The notes beneath the pieces are model-generated. The model searched no databases. It saw nothing but the letters and a program-made list of their open reading frames with translations, and had not been told where the DNA came from. A DNA stretch of 18,757 nt from an uncultured Collinsella sp. GTDB lineage: Bacteria; Actinomycetota; Coriobacteriia; Coriobacteriales; Coriobacteriaceae. Positions within the stretch are counted from its first letter, which is position 1, and each line of letters begins with the position of its first letter. Positions 13,414-18,757 of this stretch are shown in pieces. A program made the position numbers and the translations under genes. The stretch covers positions 1 to 18,757 of the forward strand of contig CATYZK010000036.1 in NCBI GenBank assembly GCA_958415665.1. The letters run 5' to 3'.

Positions 13414-14463
13414 ATGCTCGACGATCAGATTAGGCTCACGTCTATGACCGCCGCGAGCGGTTGAGCCGCTAAGTTGGCTCCTGGAGTCCTCGCCCAGGTC
13501 CTGGGTGACTTACCAAATGTGCCCAACGACAACTTGCTCGTGGGGTTCGATACCTCCGACGATGCGAGTGTCTTCCGCGTTGGCGAAAACCTGGGACTCG
13601 TTCAGTCCATCGACTTCTTCCCGCCGATGGTCGACGACCCGTTCCTGTTTGGCCAGATCGCGGCGGCAAACTCGCTGTCGGACATCTACGCCATGGGCGG
13701 GCGTCCGAGCCACGCCATGAACCTGCTGTGCATTCCCAGCTGCCTGGGCGTTGAGGTTGCGGGGCAGATTTTGGCGGGCGGCGCCGACAAGTGCGTTGAG
13801 GCCGGCTGCACCATCGCGGGCGGCCACACCATCAATGACGATGAGCCCAAGTACGGCCTGTCCGTGAGCGGTTTTGTCCCGCTCGATCGCATGCTCGCCA
13901 ACAGCGGCGCGCGCGTGGGCGATGCTCTGTTGCTGACCAAGGCGGTCGGCTCTGGCATCATCACTACGGCCATTAAGGGCGAGCTCACCGAGCAGGATGA
14001 GGCCGCAGCGATGTTTGACTCGATGCGCACCCTCAACGAAGCACCGATTCGCCTTGCCGAGGGGCTCGAGCTTCACGGCTGTACCGACGTTACGGGCTTT
14101 GGCCTGATTGGACATGCGTGCGAGATGGCTGAGGGATCGGGCGTGCAGATTGAGCTTGCGTCTGGGGCGGTGCCGCTCTTTGACCAGGTGCTCGACATGG
14201 CGCGACTGGGCATTATCCCCGCCGGTGCCTACCGCAACCAAGATTTCTATGGCCCACGTGTGGCTGCCGACGATGACCTAGAGCCGGGCATGCTGGATGC
14301 GCTGTACGATCCGCAGACGTCTGGTGGCCTGCTCATCGCGGCGCCTGCCGCCGATGTGGATGAGCTTGCGCGCCGCCTGCATGCCGAGGGTCGCATCGCC
14401 GCCGTTGTCGGTCGCGTATGCGAGGCAGAGCCGGGCGGTCCCGCTGTTCGCGTTGTCCGCTAG
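13414..14463 (+). CDS. selD: Selenide, water dikinase (selenophosphate synthetase), selenocysteine-containing
   Basis: Makes selenophosphate from selenide and ATP, the Se donor for Sec-tRNA, selenouridine and Se-cofactor synthesis. ATG 13414 has GAGAGGGGG just ahead. Codon 17 (13462-13464) is TGA inside SMTAASG-U-AAKLAPGVL. The catalytic Cys/Sec17 and Lys20 thereby fall at the same numbers as in E. coli SelD. After the TGA the frame is open and typical: FDTSDDASVF, SIDFFPPMVDDPFLFG, ANSLSDIYAMGGRPSHAMNLL, AGGHTINDDEPKYGLSV, CTDVTGFGLIGHACEM, DPQTSGGLLIA. Total length is 349 residues, normal for SelD. A start at TTG 13474 would remove the active site. Unusually, the two residues after Sec are Ala-Ala rather than the common Gly-Cys; from family knowledge that second Cys is dispensable. 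Confidence 0.95.
13462..13505 (+). promoter_or_regulatory. Candidate bacterial SECIS for selD UGA recoding
   Basis: Two hairpins lie just after the UGA. One is CCCAG-GTC-CTGGG (13493-13505), a perfect 5-bp stem with a G-U at the loop start, 33 bases after the UGA. The other is GGCTC-CTG-GAGTCC (13476-13489), 5 bp with one bulged U and its loop 16 bases after the UGA. GTTGG (13473-13477) could pair with CCAAC (13523-13527) as a lower stem. Either is compatible with the loosely conserved bacterial SECIS shape; which one SelB uses cannot be told by eye. Confidence 0.5.
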
Positions 14464-14519
14464 CAGCGCGTTTATTGAACTATGTACCGTTTTAGAACGA
14501 TTTACTCGAAAGGAAAACC

Positions 14520-15146
14520 ATGTCTACCAAGATTGAAGTCAACGCCATGGGCGATGCCTGCCCGCTGCCCGTCGTTAAGACCCTTAAGGCGCTCAAGCAG
14601 CTCGATGGCGAGGGCGCTGTCGTGACCTCGGTCGATAACGAGACCGCCGTCAAGAATATCTTCAAGATGGCACAGGAGAAGGGCTGCACGGCCTCGGTCG
14701 AGAAGGTCGCGGACGCCGAGTGGCACGTGACCGTCGCGACCGCCGGCGCCGTTGCCGTGGACGTGCCCGAGCGGGACGGTGCCGCCTTCTGCGACGCCGG
14801 CGACGGCAAAGGCAAGCTCGTCATCTCGGTCTACACCGACTGCATGGGCCGCGGCGACGACGAGCTGGGCCATAAGCTCATGAAGGCGTTCATCTTTGCC
14901 GTGACGCAGCAGGAGGAACTGCCCGCGACCATGCTGTTCTACAACGGCGGCGCCAAGCTTACCGTCGAGGGCTCGCCGGTGCTCGACGACCTCAAGGCCC
15001 TGGTCGAGCAGGGCGTGGAGATCCTTACCTGCGGCACCTGCCTCGATCACTTTGGCATTAAGGACCAGCTCGCGGTGGGCGAGGTCACCAACATGTACGT
15101 GATCGTGGAGAAGATGGAGCAGGCCGTGCGCGTCGTGCGCCCGTAG
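14520..15146 (+). CDS. yedF: Selenium metabolism protein YedF (TusA-like plus DsrE-like)
   Basis: A 208-residue two-domain protein. Residues 1-75 are a TusA/SirA-like sulfur-carrier domain with GDACPLPVVKTLKAL (11-25) and carrier Cys14. Residues about 98-208 are a DsrE-like domain with ATMLFYNGGAKLTVEGS and CGTCLDHFG (171-179). This fusion is the form called YedF and often found near selD. A role in handling reactive Se or persulfide is likely but unproven. AAAGGA precedes the ATG by 4-5 bases. It lies 56 bases after selD and 19 before the next gene, in the same direction, so it belongs to the selenium part of the operon. Confidence 0.9.
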   Translation: MSTKIEVNAMGDACPLPVVKTLKALKQLDGEGAVVTSVDNETAVKNIFKMAQEKGCTASVEKVADAEWHVTVATAGAVAVDVPERDGAAFCDAGDGKGKLVISVYTDCMGRGDDELGHKLMKAFIFAVTQQEELPATMLFYNGGAKLTVEGSPVLDDLKALVEQGVEILTCGTCLDHFGIKDQLAVGEVTNMYVIVEKMEQAVRVVRP

Positions 15147-15165
15147 CTCATTGGATGGGATTGCC

Positions 15166-15417
15166 ATGAGGGAGAAACGCCCGGCACTGGTCATCACGTT
15201 TCCCACCACGGCGGCCGCCATGGGCTGCGAGTCCCTGTGCGCAGAACGTGGCCTTCCCGGACGCACGATTCCCGTGCCCGGGGAGGTCGCGGCCGGCTGC
15301 GGCCTGGCTTGGAAGGCCTTGCCCTCAGATGAGGATTTGCTGCGCGGCGAGCTTGCCGCGGCTGGCGTTCCCACCGAGGGCTTTACCGTGATCGACATGT
15401 GGGAGGTCGTGCGATGA
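15166..15417 (+). CDS. DUF3343 putative Se/S carrier-like protein
   Basis: Small protein of 83 residues. Its pattern, a LVITFPTTAAAMGCE start (8-22), then RTIPVPGEVAAGCGLAWK (33-50) with Cys45, fits the DUF3343 family, whose members are suspected to carry Se or S on that conserved cysteine. ATG 15166 is preferred to a TTG 15 bases upstream. The ribosome binding site GGATGGGA is weak, so coupling to yedF is likely. Its TGA overlaps the start of the next gene as ATGA, a sign of translational coupling with the class V aminotransferase that would be the natural Se/S source. Confidence 0.83.
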   Translation: MREKRPALVITFPTTAAAMGCESLCAERGLPGRTIPVPGEVAAGCGLAWKALPSDEDLLRGELAAAGVPTEGFTVIDMWEVVR

Positions 15418-16556
15418 TCTACCTGGATAACGCGGCGACGACCATGCATAAGCCGCAGACGGTGATCGATGCCGTGACGCAGGCGATGTGTTCGCTCGGC
15501 AATGCCGGGCGCGGTGCTACATCGGGTGCACTCGATGCCGCGCGCACCATCCACGGCTGTCGTGCCAAGCTCGCGCGCCTGCTGGGTTGCCCGCGGGCCG
15601 ACCATGTGTGCTTTACGCCCAACTCGACGGCGGCGCTCAACACCGCCATCAACGGTGTGGTGCGTCCCGGTGACCGCGTGGTCACGACGGTGCTCGAGCA
15701 TAACTCCGTGCTGCGCCCGCTCAATCGTCTTGCGGCGGAGCGGGGCGTTACCGTTGAACATGTCGGCTGCGATGCGAACGGCGTACTCGACTATGACGAG
15801 CTTGAGCGCCTGGTGACGCCGGGCACGCGTGCCGTGGTGGTGACGCACGCCTCCAACGTGACTGGCAACGCCGTTGATGTTGCGCGCGTGGCGGAGATGG
15901 CCCACGCGGCCGGCGCGCTCGTGATCGTTGATGCCTCGCAGTCTGCCGGCGCGGCAAAGATTGACATGGCGGCGATGGAGCTCGATATCTTATGCTTTAC
16001 CGGCCACAAGGGGCTTATGGGTCCCCAGGGCACGGGCGGCTTGGCTGTGGCGGAGGACGTCGACGTGGCGCCGTGGGCCATGGGCGGCACGGGCGTGCAC
16101 AGCTTCGATGCACTGCAACCGATGGAGTGGCCCACGCGCTTGGAGGCCGGAACGCTCAACGGGCATGGCATCGCGGGCCTTTCCGCCGGTCTCGACTTTA
16201 TCGAGGCCCAGGGCGGTGTTGAGGCGATTGCCGTGCACGAGCGTGAACTGGCCGACCGCTTCCTGGCCGGTGTGCGCGAGATTCCGGGCATTACGCTCTA
16301 CGGCGCCTTTGACCAGCCGACGCGCTCGGCGATCGTGTCGCTCAACGTGGGCGATGTCGATTCGGCCGAGATCTCGGATGCACTCATGCAGGGGTGGGGG
16401 ATTGCGACGCGCCCCGGCGCCCATTGCGCCCCGCTTATGCACCGCGCGCTGGGAACCGAGCGCCAGGGTGTCGTTCGATTCTCGTTTGGCTACTTCAACA
16501 CGGTCGAAGAAGTCGACACGGCGATTGAGGCGCTGCGCGATTTGAGCCACGATTAG
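15414..16556 (+). CDS. Aminotransferase class V: cysteine desulfurase / selenocysteine lyase-like
   Basis: PLP enzyme of 380 residues that would release S or Se from cysteine or selenocysteine. It opens with MIYLDNAATTMHKP, as the NifS/CsdB group does. PLP contacts are visible: LEHNSVLRPL (94-103), the Asp in VDASQSAGA (172-180) and the Schiff-base Lys199 in CFTGHKGLMGPQGTGG. The substrate-attacking Cys338 is in RPGAHCAPLMHRALGT (333-348). It belongs to the class V subgroup that recurs beside yedF and selD. ATG 15414 overlaps the stop of the DUF3343 gene by 4 bases, with GGGAGG 7 bases ahead. This is probably the last gene of the operon, though no terminator hairpin with a T-tract is obvious behind it. 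Confidence 0.92.
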   Translation: MIYLDNAATTMHKPQTVIDAVTQAMCSLGNAGRGATSGALDAARTIHGCRAKLARLLGCPRADHVCFTPNSTAALNTAINGVVRPGDRVVTTVLEHNSVLRPLNRLAAERGVTVEHVGCDANGVLDYDELERLVTPGTRAVVVTHASNVTGNAVDVARVAEMAHAAGALVIVDASQSAGAAKIDMAAMELDILCFTGHKGLMGPQGTGGLAVAEDVDVAPWAMGGTGVHSFDALQPMEWPTRLEAGTLNGHGIAGLSAGLDFIEAQGGVEAIAVHERELADRFLAGVREIPGITLYGAFDQPTRSAIVSLNVGDVDSAEISDALMQGWGIATRPGAHCAPLMHRALGTERQGVVRFSFGYFNTVEEVDTAIEALRDLSHD

Positions 16557-16683
16557 ACCAACCTTTTGCGCCCCTTGATAAACCGTTTACGCAACCGACC
16601 CGCATTATTGCCAAAATACGGTACTGTGAAATGATGGCCCACCATGGGTCCTCGGTATCTTTACGAATTGCGGGAAGGTTCCT

Positions 16684-18757
16684 ATGAACAGGATCACTGC
16701 TGCCCTCTATAGATTTTTGGTCGTCTATCTTTCGGTCGCGATGGTTGTGACCTCGATACCGCTTGCGCCTAGCACGGCTTATGCCGATGATAGCTCGGCG
16801 CTTGCCGTCGAGAGCGAGGCCCAAGAGGCCGACTCGGACTCTGACACTGATGCCGATGCGGTCGATGATTCATCATCGGCGAATGAGGGCAGCTCATCAG
16901 CAGCTTCCGACTCGACTGATAGCTCTCAGGACAAATCGTCAAGCTCGGATACCAACACTCTCGCGTCGAGTCTGGCGCAGGATCTCGCAAGCGACGCGAC
17001 CGACTCCGATGCCGCAAAAAGCCTGGCTGCGATGGCAGAGCCCTCGTCCGATGACAGCGAAGTCGATGCCCTCACGTACGAGCCAACGGTCTATGAATAT
17101 GCCAAGTTTATGCCGAACTACTATTTGTATCCGTGCGATGCAAACGGAAATCTTACGGTAGAGATTGATGAGAACAACCCGAATGAGAATTCTGTCGACG
17201 GTCGAATGGTAACGAATTTGATTGTCGATTACGGGACGGATCTAGTCGACGTACAGCTCTGCGCTGACTCTCTCAATCTGCGCTCAGTGCGCTTTGAAAA
17301 CAGTTCAATTTCTTCAATTGGAATGCACGCCTTCTATAATTGCCCGAATCTCACTGATATCAGCCTTTCCGGTATGACTATCGGTCACATTGGAAAAGAG
17401 GCGTTCTATGGCTGCAAGTCGCTTGCGAGCCTGAACATCAACGAGGTTGCTACCATTGGCTCTATGGGCGACGCCGCGTTTGCCGGGAGTGGGCTGGTGT
17501 CCACGGGACTCGATAAGGTTGTTGGTCTTACGTCGATTCCTGTTATGGCCTACGACGGCTGCAAGGCTCTGACCGATACTGGTCTGGATAAGAATATCTC
17601 CATCATGTCAATCGATAGCGCCGCGTTCAGAAACTGCTCGAACCTTGCTACCACAGGACTCGAGAACAATACGACGATCGAAAAACTTGGGCAGAACTGC
17701 TTCCTCGGCACAGACTTGAGCGGTGGGCTGACACTTCCCTATAACTCCAAGATCGAGGAGTTACCGAACGGGGTGTTTCGCAGTACCAATCTCGAAACTG
17801 TGTTCTTTGGGTGCAACCATGTGGTGCTCATTAATACCGACACGTTCCCAAAACGCAACATGACCGTCATGGTTCCCGCCAAGATGATTTCAAAGTATGC
17901 GAACGGTCGTCCCAAGCAGGTCTGGGAAAACTGTAACGGCTGTCTTCCCGTTCCTGTGGGCAAGGTTCTTCAGGGGATTGAGATTTCGCGTGATCCCGAC
18001 AAGATGGCCTATCAGCCGGGGGAAAAGATCTCGCTCGAGGGCATGAGTGTTAACTTTCAGTACCCACATTCGTTGACCATTAGCGACTACGAGTCGCTCT
18101 TGACGCGCGAGATGGGCGAATACCTTACGGCGACCCCCTGCGATGGTGATGTCTTCGACGAGTCGATGGACGGAGAACCCATACAGTTGGTGTATGACGA
18201 TGGCTACACGCGCCTTGTCGCGTACAGCAAGGGCAACCTGCAGCAGGCGGCCTACGAGTATGCCAAGCTCATGCCCAACTACTATCTGTATCCGTGCGAT
18301 GCAAACGGAAATCTTACGGTAGAAATCGATGGAAACAACCCGCGCGAGAACTCTGTCGATGGTCGAATGGTAACGAATTTGATTGTCGATTACGGGGTTG
18401 ATGAAGTCGACGCACAGCTCTGCGCCGACTCTACCAATCTGCGCTCAGTGCGCTTTGAGAATAGCTCCATATCCAAAATCGGATTGCACGCCTTCTATAA
18501 CTGCCCGAATCTCACCGATATCAGCCTTTCCGGTATGACCATCGGCACCATCGGAAAAGAGGCGTTCTATGGCTGCGAGTCGCTTGCGAGCCTGAACATC
18601 AGCGAGACTACTACCATTGGCTCGATGGGCTATGCCGCGTTTGCCGACAGTGGGCTGGTGTCCACGGGGCTCGACAAGGTTGTCGGCCTCACATCGATTC
18701 CCGACAGCGCCTACGAAGGCTGCAAGGCTCTGACCGATACCGGCCTGGACAAGAATA
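16684..18757 (+). CDS. Secreted BspA-type leucine-rich-repeat protein with Ig-like domain, cut by window end
   Basis: Open from ATG 16684 to the window edge, 691 residues so far. Residues 1-37 are a signal peptide ending in TAYA before DDSS. Residues about 38-130 are a Ser/Asp-rich low-complexity linker. Residues 138 to about 425 are BspA-type LRR_5 repeats (HAFYNCPNLTDISL, KEAFYGCKSLASLNI, AAFRNCSNLATTGL). Residues about 428-520 resemble a group 3 bacterial Ig-like domain (GIEISRDPDKMAYQPGEKIS). From 525 the unit from residue 138 starts again. Such proteins are surface adhesins or host-interaction factors in gut bacteria; a C-terminal anchor would lie outside the window. The ribosome binding site GGAAGG is at 16672-16677. 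Codon use is less GC-rich than in the metabolic genes. Confidence 0.88.
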   Translation, partial: MNRITAALYRFLVVYLSVAMVVTSIPLAPSTAYADDSSALAVESEAQEADSDSDTDADAVDDSSSANEGSSSAASDSTDSSQDKSSSSDTNTLASSLAQDLASDATDSDAAKSLAAMAEPSSDDSEVDALTYEPTVYEYAKFMPNYYLYPCDANGNLTVEIDENNPNENSVDGRMVTNLIVDYGTDLVDVQLCADSLNLRSVRFENSSISSIGMHAFYNCPNLTDISLSGMTIGHIGKEAFYGCKSLASLNINEVATIGSMGDAAFAGSGLVSTGLDKVVGLTSIPVMAYDGCKALTDTGLDKNISIMSIDSAAFRNCSNLATTGLENNTTIEKLGQNCFLGTDLSGGLTLPYNSKIEELPNGVFRSTNLETVFFGCNHVVLINTDTFPKRNMTVMVPAKMISKYANGRPKQVWENCNGCLPVPVGKVLQGIEISRDPDKMAYQPGEKISLEGMSVNFQYPHSLTISDYESLLTREMGEYLTATPCDGDVFDESMDGEPIQLVYDDGYTRLVAYSKGNLQQAAYEYAKLMPNYYLYPCDANGNLTVEIDGNNPRENSVDGRMVTNLIVDYGVDEVDAQLCADSTNLRSVRFENSSISKIGLHAFYNCPNLTDISLSGMTIGTIGKEAFYGCESLASLNISETTTIGSMGYAAFADSGLVSTGLDKVVGLTSIPDSAYEGCKALTDTGLDKN
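17095..18757 (+). repeat. Internal tandem duplication of 1161 bases in the LRR gene
   Basis: Unit 1 runs 17095-18255 and unit 2 from 18256 to the window end, with an exact 1161-base (387-codon) period and no indels over the 502 bases that can be compared. By eye about 19 of 167 residues differ, while stretches of more than 30 bases are identical, for example around 17130 and 18290. The second unit is incomplete here. Confidence 0.92.

Noticed and set aside
13414..13473. selD as a pseudogene with a nonsense mutation
   Set aside because: The only interruption is TGA at precisely the catalytic residue, with intact frame, normal length and conserved motifs on both sides; recoding is the better explanation.
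16557..16683. Terminator or promoter between the class V aminotransferase and the LRR gene
   Set aside because: A bulged hairpin (16636-16651) is present but has no T-tract, and no hexamer pair with proper spacing stands out, so I do not call either.

Overview
The window looks like chromosomal DNA from a GC-rich anaerobic gut actinobacterium of the Coriobacteriia, most like Collinsella. That assignment is an inference from gene content, strong GGAGG-type ribosome binding sites, codon use and dispersed GGGAC/GTCCC palindromes. No tRNA, rRNA, CRISPR array or transposase is visible.

Left part (1-3740): a xanthine phosphoribosyltransferase (xpt) and an ArfB-like ribosome-rescue hydrolase lie on the plus strand. 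They are convergent with a minus-strand pair: a CLC antiporter of the apparent fluoride type, followed by a diacylglycerol/lipid kinase. Long perfect or near-perfect palindromes fill the gap after xpt and the convergent gap.

Middle (3800-9450): a molybdenum block. moeA-mogA (cofactor synthesis) ends in a terminator. Then come modA (molybdate-binding lipoprotein), a second terminator, modB (permease carrying an unusual secreted N-terminal domain of about 200 residues) and modC (ATPase), closed by a third terminator.

Right part (9470-16560): a plausible operon behind a promoter and a structured leader of about 330 bases. It encodes two paralogous double-cubane/2-hydroxyacyl-CoA-dehydratase-type proteins, their ATP-driven activator, selD, yedF, a DUF3343 putative Se/S carrier and a class V aminotransferase (cysteine desulfurase/selenocysteine lyase type). 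selD contains an in-frame UGA at codon 17, exactly where the catalytic Cys/Sec belongs, so the gene starts at 13414 and SelD is itself a selenoprotein. Molybdate uptake, molybdenum cofactor synthesis, selenium activation and ATP-driven low-potential iron-sulfur chemistry sit side by side. This suggests a combined Mo/Se/Fe-S redox system, perhaps serving a selenium-dependent molybdenum hydroxylase encoded elsewhere; that last step is inference.

Right edge (16684-18757): the start of a large secreted BspA-type leucine-rich-repeat protein, cut by the window end, with a 387-residue internal tandem duplication.

The most notable items are the UGA-containing selD, the linkage of the double-cubane pair to selenium genes, the two back-to-back hairpins sharing an identical 16-base core between the paralogs, the structured leader, the ModB fusion and the dispersed palindrome family.
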